DNA of 64,000 nucleotides from Amborella trichopoda (lineage: Eukaryota; Streptophyta; Magnoliopsida; Amborellales; Amborellaceae). The notes beneath the pieces were generated by a model. The model saw nothing but the letters and a program-made list of their open reading frames with translations. It ran no database searches and had not been told where the DNA came from. Where the stretch lies: assembly GCF_000471905.2 (NCBI RefSeq), contig NW_006499848.1:4005305-4069304 (forward strand). Reading direction: 5' to 3'. The translations under genes were made by a program, and so were the position numbers. This document shows, one piece after another, positions 47,601-56,156 of this stretch; the first letter of the stretch is position 1; the number at the start of each line of letters is the position of its first letter.

Positions 47601-49130
47601 CCTAGTCATGGGTTTTTCTTGTCCAGGAAGAGGTATGTAGACTTTCTGAATTGGTATTTGAATCTAGTCAAACACATTATCTGTAACCAAAACCATTAAA
47701 TCATGATGTGTTCATTGTATTGTGTAATTTCATAGCAAGTATGTGTTTTATCAGTTCCTTGACTATGAGTTCAGACACAATCTGAACTTTGAAGTATGAC
47801 AAGGTGTAGTATGGTTGCTGGTAAGAATTTATGGTGGGGACTTTGCGGGGCATAAATCATAATCACAATTGTGTCAAGAAAACAACCTTTTGTTTTCTCA
47901 ATTTTGGTTTGCTTGGTTTTCATTTGCTGATACATTTTATTTGTCGTTAGGTTATTCCTGATTCTATTGCTGGGCTTGAAAAATTGGAGGAACTTTACCT
48001 CTCTTCCAACCAGCTTGTCTCGCTGCCAGATTCCATTGGTCTTTTGCTTACTCTGAAGATACTAGATGTTTCAGCAAACAAACTTAAGGCACTCCCTGAC
48101 AGCATTGCATATTGCAGGTAATGCAAACTAACAAAGTTACTATACTCCAAAAAGGAAAAGTGTATTATAGTCCTATGGACTATGAAAGAATCTAATCCAT
48201 TGTGGTCTTCCCCATCCAATAAAGCAATGGATGTTGATGATGGTGCTAAAGAGGGGGAATGCCAGCCCTCATATGACCCAAAATGGTTAGCCCACTTGGT
48301 CTCCATCCATGTCCATCATTTCACTGGATGGTGGTGGATTATGGTTTTCGATAGTCCATTGGACTATAATATCCTTACCCATAATTAGAAAAAAAATTTC
48401 ATGTTCTCATCAGAATGCCCTAAATAATATTTGAATCGGAATTGTCTCCGTTCTTTATGATTTGAATTATCTTCAATGCAGATCTTTGGTAGAGTTGGAT
48501 GCAAGCTTCAATCAGCTGACATTTTTACCAACAAACATTGGATATGAGTTGGTGAATCTCCAAAGGCTCTCTGTCCATCTCAACAAGATACGATCTTTGC
48601 CATCTTCGGTTTCTGAGATGAGGTCCCTGAGGCATTTGGACCTCCACTTCAATGAGCTTCGCTCGCTACCTCAATCTATAGGGAGACTTACAAATCTCGA
48701 ATACTTGAATCTAAGCAGCAATTTCAGCGATTTAACTGGACTGCCTCTTACAATTGGGGACCTGACTAATCTCAAAGAGCTCGACCTCAGCAACAATCAG
48801 ATCCATGCTCTTCCTGATACCTTTGGTCGATTAGAAAAGCTAACCAAGCTCAACTTGGACCAAAATCCCCTAGTTATTCCACCTATGGAGATTGTAAACC
48901 AAGGGGTTGAAGCTGTTAAGGAATACATGGCAAAGAGATGGCTCGATATTCTATTGGAGGAAGAACGTAAGAGCATGGTTCAAGAAAACAACCAAGCACA
49001 GACTGGTTGGCTGATTCGAAGCACTTCATGGCTGAATAATTTTGTCCACGGAATTACAGGGAATGTTGCAGAGTATTTGGGAACAGAAGGGAAATCGCCA
49101 AGAGATCCTTATCTTGATCAGCAATTATAA
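35633..49130 (+). CDS. PIRL: PIRL: plant intracellular Ras-group-related LRR protein (four exons, 505 aa)
   Basis: Exons 35633-35998, 37307-37642, 47951-48117 and 48482-49130 give 1518 nt with GT-AG introns and consistent phase. The start [15 protein letters not shown] matches the family's typical M(D/N)PNPK opening and is preferred over the in-frame ATG at 35585. Residues 1-200 are charged and helical, with probable coiled coil. About ten leucine-rich repeats of the LxxLDLSxNxLxxLPxxIGxLxxL type run from residue 202 to about 425, then [13 protein letters not shown] and a ~60-residue tail ending RDPYLDQQL. PIRLs are cytoplasmic LRR proteins related to Ras-binding LRR proteins of animals; Arabidopsis members have roles in pollen. 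No signal peptide or kinase is present, and no broken repeat was seen. Intron 2 is 10,308 bp and full of transposons. Subfamily number cannot be assigned by eye. Confidence 0.95.
36353..36660. repeat. GTGCAC-rich insertion in PIRL intron 1
   Basis: The palindrome GTGCAC occurs at least eleven times in about 310 bases, often as TGTGCAC(C/T)GTGCAC-like doublets, and the phrase TTCCCCAAAACAATGTGCAC occurs twice. The ends are inverted: GGGGAGTGCACAATG on the left, and TGGAGTGCACGGTGCACAAG as reverse complement of the right. This looks like a small DNA transposon with repeated sub-terminal sites, but no exact target duplication was found. The ORFs across it are not genes. Confidence 0.6.
38310..38544. 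mobile_element. hAT MITE, 235 bp, perfect 8-bp target duplication
   Basis: It begins CATTGTTGTAAAACCCAGAC and ends CTAGTTTTAAAACATTG, inverted relatives of each other. GTTTAAAG is present at 38302-38309 and again at 38545-38552. The interior is rich in GAGTC/GACTC words (CCCAGTCTCG, TAGTCGAGTCTC). The ends resemble those of the larger hAT elements at 5835 and 44486. Confidence 0.85.
41611..41762. repeat. 76-bp tandem duplication
   Basis: Two near-identical copies at 41611-41686 and 41687-41762, each containing GGGGTAGAGTTAGATTCTTA and ATAATATGAGGTCTAAATGA. Confidence 0.9.
42160..43740. repeat. Diverged tandem duplication of a ~790-bp unit
   Basis: About 42160-42940 and 42945-43740 are copies of one unit. 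Anchors in order include CAAGGAATC(G/A)C(T)ATT, GGAAAGAAACCTAAC, ACCACAATATG, GATCTCAAAGAGAT, CATCTGGGTGAAAAG and CACCTCATATTTGTTCTATA. Offsets of 763-780 bases reflect small indels. Divergence is large, so the event is old. It is probably retroelement-derived, but no coding domain was recognised. Confidence 0.8.
43728..43889. repeat. 81-bp tandem duplication
   Basis: Copies at 43728-43808 and 43809-43889 (GAACTTGCTAAAGAAATATT, GTCTAGAAATTTTATACCAA) differ at about four positions, so the duplication is recent. Confidence 0.9.
45509..45705 (-). other. tRNA-like (SINE-head-like) sequence with amplified 3' part
   Basis: On the minus strand TGGCTTTATGGTTATGA (45691-45675) resembles a pol III A box, and AGGTCGAATCC (45648-45638) resembles a B box (GGTTCGANNCC), at tRNA-like spacing of about 35-45 bases, followed by CCTTGGGC. 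The segment bearing ATGCAACACATGCCCAAGGG on the plus strand is repeated three times at 45509, 45582 and 45608. It is too degenerate to be a functional tRNA; a tRNA-derived SINE remnant is the best guess. Confidence 0.4.
45888..46215. repeat. ~52-bp GC-rich minisatellite, seven copies, inside the hAT element
   Basis: Units start at 45888, 45940, 45993, 46038, 46090, 46141 and 46194. Each unit is close to GCACGCTCGCACGTGCGCTT followed by GGACACACGTGTGCACGTGT and a GAGTGTGCGTGGG end. One unit lacks 8 bases. Because the unit contains no stops in several frames, four overlapping Arg/His/Cys-rich ORFs appear on both strands; these are compositional and not genes. CACGTG and GTGCAC palindromes recur. 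Confidence 0.95.
48154..48380. mobile_element. MITE with palindromic terminal repeats in PIRL intron 3
   Basis: The left end GGAAAAGTGTATTATAGTCC then TATGGACTATGAAAGAATCT is matched by the reverse-complemented right end GGGTAAGGATATTATAGTCC then AATGGACTATCGAAAACC. Each arm contains the self-complementary ATAGTCC...GGACTAT. No convincing target duplication was found. The element fills most of the 364-bp intron without touching the splice sites. Confidence 0.65.
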
Positions 49131-50220
49131 ACTTCTACCATTTGATTTGTTGGCACCTTTACTTTTGAGTTTCTCAGTGGTTTACACAGGGAGATGGAAC
49201 TCGTGAATGAGTCCAGGCAAGTTGGTTCTAACCTTGGCTTCATGGTCAGCTTCATGTTCAGTTTACTTCCATTTAAGGATTTTCTATGGTATATTTGTGA
49301 ATTATACTTCTGTTTAGTCTACTTCCTTTCAGGATTTTCTGTGTGGGTACATTTGTGAATAATACTTGGCTAAAATGGTGCTGATGGTTTTGCATTCTTT
49401 GTAGCATGAACCTACTCTGCCGTTTATTCTTCTCTACGTTCAATTATAATTTTCGATATGTAATGGTTACTAGAAAAGGAGAATCATCATTCCTTCATCT
49501 TGAGTTGTACTTATGGCTCAGTCTTTTCTATTTGCTGACTATATTTGATGGTTTTCCTTTTACTTCAACTATTCTATTGAAAAGTTAGGTCAAGTGGCAA
49601 ATTTTAACTGCGAGAGGGAATGCATTTATAGGAAGTCATTTCGGTTGAGTCTTAGGGCCAGTTTTTCATGTCCGAAGTGCATGGATAAGGTGCTTTATAT
49701 GCAATCCCCATTCTATGTTGGCTTTGGCGCGGGGCGGATTGCATTGTATATTATAAGACCATTCAGAGCAATTTGTACTACCAACGGATGTGTTGAGCGA
49801 TAACTCGGCAGTTGTCTTGTTGTTGGGTGAGGAAAAAGAAGAAAATATATTGGCCAGTTTAAACATGGCCAGCTAGATTTAAATCAGGGAAAACTATTGT
49901 ATGGACAACTGCATGGTCCCGTCTTCTGTTGTTTTGGAGCCCTCACTAGATTTAAATTGGGGAAAAATATTTTATGGACAACTGCATGGTCCCGTCCTCT
50001 GTTGTTTTGGAGCTCTGAGCATTACCAGTCATGCCATTATATTGATGAAGTAGCTCATGAAAATAATTTCTTGAAAAGCCACGGAAAATTCACATTAACA
50101 TGACTCAAAATTTGGGGGTTAAATCAATTCCTTCTAGGTCTCAATCTAACGCCATTTTTTGCCACTTTTTATGTCTTAAAATATACGTGTTCATTGTTGT
50201 TTTTTCTTTAAGAATTGCAT
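49131..50220. other. PIRL 3' flank with a 73-bp tandem duplication
   Basis: The first several hundred bases are probably 3' UTR. At 49875-49947 and 49948-50020 a 73-bp unit is duplicated (ATGGACAACTGCATGGTCCC, CTGTTGTTTTGGAG). ORFs here are short and unrecognised. Confidence 0.55.
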
Positions 50221-50224
50221 TGAG

Positions 50225-50492
50225 ATGTAATTTTTGTGTCGAAAATTCTTGGAATGGTGCGAGAATTTATTTTTATCGCTAATATAAAATTTTACTTAAA
50301 AAATGGTTCAAACCATATAAATTTATAAATGCATGAAAATCTTGAAAATGGTTGGTCTAGATAATATTTTGCAACTGCGCTATTTTTAGAATTTGAAATA
50401 TCTTTTTTTTTGCATATCTACACAAACTACTTTTTTCAAAGAATTTTAGAAGTGCACCTTAATTCTAAATTTGAAGGTGTTAACCTTATATA
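50225..50492. mobile_element. Palindromic-TIR MITE family, copy G (one end)
   Basis: The text CATGAAAATCTTGAAAATGG, TTGGTCTAGATAATATTTTG, and the end GAAGTGCACCTTAATTC through AAGGTGTTAACCTTATATAA match other members. The terminal palindrome here is AAGGTGTTAACCTT-like. The left end is degraded. Confidence 0.55.
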
Positions 50493-50755
50493 AAGTAAGA
50501 AAATTGTTTCATACGGGCTGGATCGCATTCCTCCATATGCGGTCTTGAAAGTGTAAGTATCCATCTTAAAGATGGATGCAAGTAGGTGTTCCATCTAAAA
50601 ACATTAGAAACTAACAGTTCTAGAAACTAACAGTTCAAATGTTTTTTTATTATAATTATTATTTATAATTTTTAAATTTATTTATTTTGTAATCTCCATG
50701 TTAGAGATTATAAGTCCTTAAAAATTAAGTCTTAAAATGTATCTCAAAAAGAAAC
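50493..50755. repeat. Dispersed repeat, copy 2 (first copy at 34240-34512)
   Basis: It matches 34240-34512 in the same orientation and directly abuts MITE copy G. It contains an extra small tandem repeat (GAAACTAACAGTTC twice at about 50610-50640). Confidence 0.7.
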
Positions 50756-51162
50756 CGGATCCATATAAGTATGCACCCTTAGGATGTGGTTTCCGAAAAA
50801 TATATTAACGCTGCGTTTTAAAAGGAGCCAAACAGAATGGGACCGAAATGGAGAAACTTTTGGAAATTGACATTATGGCTTTGGAAAATAATAGAAAATA
50901 AAATAATACTTCGCGCTTCGAAAAATAATAAAAAATATAAAATAAAGTTACGGAAATATCGGTAAAAGGATCAAATCTGAAAAATAATAAAAAAATATAA
51001 AATAAAGTTACGGAAATGTCCGTAAAAGGATCAAATCATCTTACCAAATGAACGAAAGGCCAAACAATCTCATTTACCATTGCACATTTGACTTTTGAAT
51101 ATCAATTCATTAAGGTACCTATTTAGCTACTAAAGTTAAAGGTACCCCAATAGAAAACTTAA

Positions 51163-51701
51163 GGGAAATTTCCATGAGACCCAGACTTCCTAAGCACTTA
51201 CCCCCATCTACTTTTTTTCTAATAATTTTTTCCCCAAAACGATCTTTCTTAGCAAATAACCTCCAACACAAAAGTTTACTTTGTTGATGAAAATACCCTT
51301 TTCGTACCTAGTAAATCATTTTCCGATATCAATAAAAGGAAACACCAGACTGCCTCCTGGAGCTGTCGGGACTACCCCTTCCAATGTCGGACCGGGCCAA
51401 TTCTAGTGACTTCAATATCGGACTGCCCCTTCCAAATGTTGGACCGACGAGTTGCAGTGACCTCAGTACCAAACTGCCTCCTAGAACTACCAAACTGGCT
51501 GCTTGAAGTACCGGACTGGCCCTTCATAATGCCGGACTGGGCCAATTCCAGGAAGGATATTTTAATCTACTTTTTTTTGCTTTTTTAGTTGGCGGGTTAT
51601 TTGCTAAAAAAGATAATTTTGGGGAAAAAACTGTTACAAAATGGTAGATGGGGTGAAGTGCTTAGGAAGTTCATTATGGAAGTGTTTTATGCAATTTTCT
51701 C
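51163..51701. mobile_element. Mutator-like MITE, 539 bp, with CCGGACTGG repeats inside
   Basis: The left end GGGAAATTTCCATGAGACCC then ACTTCCTAAGCACTTACCCC is matched by the reverse-complemented right end GAGAAAATTGCATAAAACAC then AACTTCCTAAGCACTTCACC. Flanks AAAACTTAA (51154-51162) and AAAAATTAA (51702-51710) agree at 8 of 9. The centre (51340-51560) is a degenerate repeat of phrases such as GGACTGCCCCTTCCAAATG and TACCGGACTGGCCC. It is non-coding. Confidence 0.75.
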
Positions 51702-52353
51702 AAAAATTAATTGGGGAGCTTGAATTAAGGGTAATTTGGTAGTTTAAAACATTCAACCAAATCAAGCCGAATAACAAAAATGCCTATGGTTGTTTTCAGG
51801 GGTTGGGAATATGGATTGATAAAAATACCCTGGTTCTATCAAGCAAAGCCTGATGAAGTAGGGGTATTATAAGCTTTTGGCTTTTCTATTTCCAGCATTG
51901 AACAATCACGGATGCTGGCTCAAGCCACTTAAATGAGCCACACAGCACCTTTAGTTCCGAATTCTCAACCGTGGACAGGGGTAATTTGAAATTTTTCGAT
52001 ACATTTTTGGGGAGATACTTTTCTGAAATGAAACTCAAACAACATCTCTGGGAAATGGAATCGTCAGAGTCATTTAATGATTTTGCAAGATAGTTTAAGC
52101 CCTTCGATGATATATTCCTTAAACTACAAGAAGGTTAATAAAATAAAAAAACGACATTAAAATTTAAAATAGTATAACAAATAAAATCAAAGCAAACAAT
52201 ACTACAAACATCTAATAGTTGAGGATGCATGCGGTTCATGGTTTGAAAATGGGCAAGGTCTGAAAATGGGGGAACGCCACTGCAGTGAGCAATCAGGCTG
52301 AGGACCAAAAAACCATTTAAACATCTCCAAATCCGTTTATGCTTTAGCAAGAT

Positions 52354-53939
52354 CAAGGTTTAACAAAGTGGATCGGTAACTTGGATTGGCTACCCAAAAA
52401 TTGTGCCGGGTTGGTGGATTGGCGATCCGGACTGGATAATCAGTTGGATAGGCAAGATCCAACATTAAATTTTTTCAAAAAATCATTAGAATTTCTTGAA
52501 CATTTGGTTTGTTTAGGGTTTGAAAAAAATAATGGTATTGCATTATAATTTTAAAATATTTTACTAAAAATATATAAGTACTTAGAACATATCTCATGTC
52601 TCAATCATTATTATCCCTTACATCTATTTTATAGTCAAAATAAGATTTAAAATACAACTCATTGCAATAAAATAGATCTCCATAACTCAGGTTTTTATAG
52701 TGAAAAAGAAAAGAAAAAAAAACTACAATAAGTTTGGACCTTTTGAATTAATAGAGTGAGGAAAAGTTATGACCCTCACAATGAACTATCGTGTTTTTAT
52801 AAATTAAAATGGCAATAAAGAAAAAAGCTATGATCTTCCATTTCTGCTTTTTCACCACACATGCTTTCACTATTCTAAATTTTTTTTTTTTTTTTAAGGT
52901 GTTTTTTTTTTTAGCAATTTGTTCATTTTTAAATGTCCCATGCAATACTGTTATTCAACACCCAAAACATTTTTTCGTTTCATGGAATACTGCTAAATTT
53001 CCCAAACAAAGGCGTTTCATGCGGTAGAGTGAAGCAATTTTTTTTGTTTTTTGTTTTGGGTTGGGTAATTCAGTGGGAAGACAGACCCTTACCCGTTTTT
53101 TCAAGTAAATTAAGAGTTAGTTTTTTTTAAGGTATTAAGTAAATTAAGAGTTAGTTTTTTTAAAAGTATTACTAGGGTGGTGGTAGCAGTCGTTTTTTCA
53201 AGTAAATTAAGAGTTAATTTTTTTAAGGTATTAAGTAAATTAAGAGTTAATTTTTTTTTAAGTAAATTAAGAGTTAATTTTTTTAAGGTATTAAGTAAAT
53301 TAAGAGTTAATTTTTTTTAAAGTATTAGTGGGGTGGTGGTAGCAATGGGAATAGAAATCATAACATAATGACTAGAGTGTGGAGTGCCACCACCGTAACC
53401 TGGGCCCCTTTCCCAACCATGTTCCGGATTTAAAGAAACAATAGTATACTCTCGTTGTTTTTTTAACCTTGAATGTAACAGTGCACTTTTATAACAAGTT
53501 GTTTCACACGGTTACTAAGAAGCAAAAATATATAAAAACAGTCCCACGTCTGGGATTTAAAGAAGCAACCCGCTTTATAAAAGATGTAAGCGTCTGAAGT
53601 AGTGTTGAGTGCTAGCCACACGCGCAAGGCACTGAGTTGTGCCCAGGATTGGGAAAAATATGTTGGATGATGTGGTAATTGCACAACTTTCCAAAAAATT
53701 GGGATAGGTTGCCTCTATTTTTTTAAAAAAAATTAAATTAAATTGTAAAAGTTTAAAAAAGTAATAAAAAAACTCAAATAGCATGGGGCAGCTGTTTTAA
53801 GTCAGTTCTATAAGACAGCCGGTTCCTTCAAAAGGGGATCGGCTAATTCTCGATATACCATAGAAACTAGATCGGTTGCAACAATTTTCGATTCAAATTA
53901 GGCAGTTATGATCCGGATCGGCGATTTTTTGAAACCTTG
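52354..53939. mobile_element. hAT-like element, 1.6 kb, decayed
   Basis: The left end CAAGGTTTAACAAAGTGGAT and the reverse-complemented right end CAAGGTTTCAAAAAATCGCC form terminal repeats of the same type as at 5835 and 44486. GATCGG/CCGATCC words are near both ends. The flanking 8-mers (AGCAAGAT, AGAAATAC) match at only 5 of 8, so the duplication is decayed or the boundaries have been altered. No transposase is visible. Its right part lies inside a larger tandem duplication. Confidence 0.6.
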
Positions 53940-55144
53940 AGAAATACAAATTTGGAGATCCAGTCCAAAATCTGAGTGATCTAAGGTTCATTGAAATGGA
54001 CGGTCAAAACAAATATGATATTTAAGAAGGCGCACTTTTAGGGTAGAGTGAAGCAATTTTTTCAAAGTAGTTTCATGCGGTAGAGTGAAGCAACTTTTTT
54101 TGTTTTGGGTTAGGTAATTCAGTGGGAATATAGGCCCCCACCTGTGTTTTTTTTAAGTAAATTATGAGTTAGTTTTTTTTTAAAGTATTAGTTGGGTGGT
54201 ATTAGCGGTTTGTTTTTTCAAGTAACTTAAGAGTTAATTTTTTTAAAGGTATTAGTGGGATAGTGTTAGCAGTAGTGACTAGAGTGTAAGGTGCTACCAC
54301 TGCAACCCCAACCCTTTTTCCAAACTAAGTCTCGGATTTAAAGAAACAATAGTTCACTCTTGTTTTTTCTTTTTTTTAACCTTGAATGCAATAATGCATA
54401 TATTTAGCAAGTTGCTTCATGTGATTACTAAAAAGCAAAAATAAATAAAAATATGAAAAAAACGTCCCACACCAGGGATTTAAAAAAGCAACATGCTTTA
54501 TATAAGGTGTAGGCGCATGCAATAGCGTCGAGTGTTAGCTACATGTGCTCGGGATTGGGAAAAACATGTTGGATGATGTGGTTATTGTACAATAGGTTAC
54601 TTCTGTTTTTTAAATAAATTAAATTTTTTTTTTTGGGTTGTTTTCATTTTTTAAATAAATTAAATTAAATTATAAGAAAAAAAATTAAAAAAAAAAGCTC
54701 AAATAATATGACGCGGTTGTTTTAGGCTAGTTCTATTACAAAGCCGTCCCTTCAAAAGGGGGTCAACTAATTCTGGATATACCGTCTTTTCAAAAGGGGG
54801 CCAACTAATTCTTGATATACCGTCCCTTCAAAAGGGGTCAACTAGTTCTCGATATAAGATAGAAACCAGATCGGTTGCAACAATTTTCGATCCGATCCAT
54901 TAGTTCTCGATATAGGATAGAAATCAGATCGGTTGCAACAATTTTCGATCCGATCAACTAGTTCTCGATATATGATCGAAACCATATCGGTTGTAACAAT
55001 TTTCGATCCCAATCAGGCAATTATGATCCATATTAGTGATTTTTAAAACCTTGAGAAAAACAAATTTGGAGATCCAGTCCTAATCTGAGTGATCTAACAT
55101 GGTCAAAACAAGTTGATATGACATTCAAGAAGGCGCACTTTTAG
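53014..55144. repeat. ~1.05-kb tandem duplication containing the hAT right end
   Basis: Copy 1 (about 53014-54043) and copy 2 (about 54070-55144) share, in order, GTTTCATGCGGTAGAGTGAA, TGGGTAATTCAGTGGGAA-like text, GAGTGCTAGC-like text, GATCGGTTGCAACAATTTTC and CAAATTTGGAGATCCAGTCC. Within copy 1 a short unit with AAGTAAATTAAGAGTTA is repeated about six times (53100-53330). In copy 2 two other short units are expanded: CCTTCAAAAGGGG...GATATACC three times (54748-54855) and a ~60-bp ATCGGTTGCAACAATTTTCG unit three times (54840-55010), each single in copy 1. Confidence 0.85.
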
Positions 55145-55889
55145 GCGACCCCCTGGGATGGTTATTGAAGATCCAGGATCTAGGTAGGCAAGTAAATGGA
55201 TCTGCAGAGGTCTTCAAACACCAAAAATTGTAGAGAAATGCGGTACGCCTCACCTCTTTGGCCATGAAGCCCACCACAACAAATATTTTTCCATCCTAGA
55301 AGCCCACAAAATAAGAATAAAATAAGTACACTATGATTACTTCCAAATCTTTTTATGGATAACCTTAAAGTTGTCCATAAAAAAATTTGTATCTCGACAT
55401 TACAAGGTCACAATAATTCCCTTTCATTAGATAAATTAGATAGTTTGAGGTGAGTCACAAAATCCGATAATTTTTTTTTTAGAACTTGGTGTTTATTCAA
55501 TGACACTCTAATAACTACCTATTTTGAAATTTAAAGGATTATAATAATTGTAACTTCCATGTACAAAAAACACATGTGTCTTTGTAGACAATCCCTTGTA
55601 TCAAATAGGTCGGTGCTCATGGCTTCACCTTTTTATAACTACTCCGTTTGGATCCTAGGATATGCAAACCCATGTTTTGTGTACAATATGGCATAGGAAG
55701 CTTCTGAGGCAACATCCATCCGACTAAAAACGGCTGAAATTTGATTTCTGCGTAGATACAATGAAATAATTTGTTTTCCCCTGTTTGAAGCATTTAAAAA
55801 ACAAGGTATGCTCCTGCAAGGCCAATTTACCATCTGTCTCCTCTGGTACTATGTACACACGTTTTTTTCTCTTTTTCATACTCTCCATC
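55145..55889. other. Unassigned DNA between the duplication and the PPR region
   Basis: No gene or transposon end was recognised. The segment next to 55890 may still belong to the degenerate DYW copy's 3' flank, but the reading frame there has no family resemblance. Confidence 0.4.
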
Positions 55890-55894
55890 TTAGA

Positions 55895-56105
55895 AATGGT
55901 TGAAACTGTCCATATCCCTCAAATTTATCTCCTTCTCCACAATCTTCGATATAAACTTAGTTGCACTGTGACAATCTCCACAAATTCGAATTTTCTTAGT
56001 GATTGGAGCAGTGGCCCCCAGCCTTGTGTTCAAAACTGCAAAGGTAATAGCCACCCTCTTACGGTGATAAGCAAGTGAGGCTTCTTTGGATTCACACTCT
56101 TTTGC
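55895..56105 (-). pseudogene. Degenerate duplicate of a PPR DYW domain (C-terminal piece only)
   Basis: The minus strand reads ESKEASLAYHRKRVAITFAV, LNTRLGATAPITKKIRICGD and CHSATKFISKIVEKEINLRD, a near-copy of residues ~570-632 of the PPR protein just upstream (56157-58097). It starts about 50 bases after that gene's stop, has no PPR repeats, and lacks the terminal CGDYW. The deaminase-like HSE of the parent has become HRK, removing the catalytic glutamate. It is best read as a local tandem duplication of the gene's 3' end, now decaying. Confidence 0.8.
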
Positions 56106-56156
56106 CATACAAATAATTTTCCTACTCGATTTTCATAATATTTGCTGTCAAAGGCA

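Larger units (their letters stand above)
37643..47950 (+). other. PIRL intron 2, 10.3 kb, transposon-filled
   Basis: The intron begins GTTAGTTTTTCC and ends TTTGTCGTTAG. Its contents in order are: a 235-bp hAT MITE (38310-38544), unassigned DNA, a 76-bp tandem duplication (41611-41762), a diverged ~790-bp tandem duplication (42160-43740), an 81-bp tandem duplication (43728-43889), and an RTE LINE interrupted by a hAT element (44222-47205). The remaining ORFs are short and unsupported. Confidence 0.9.
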
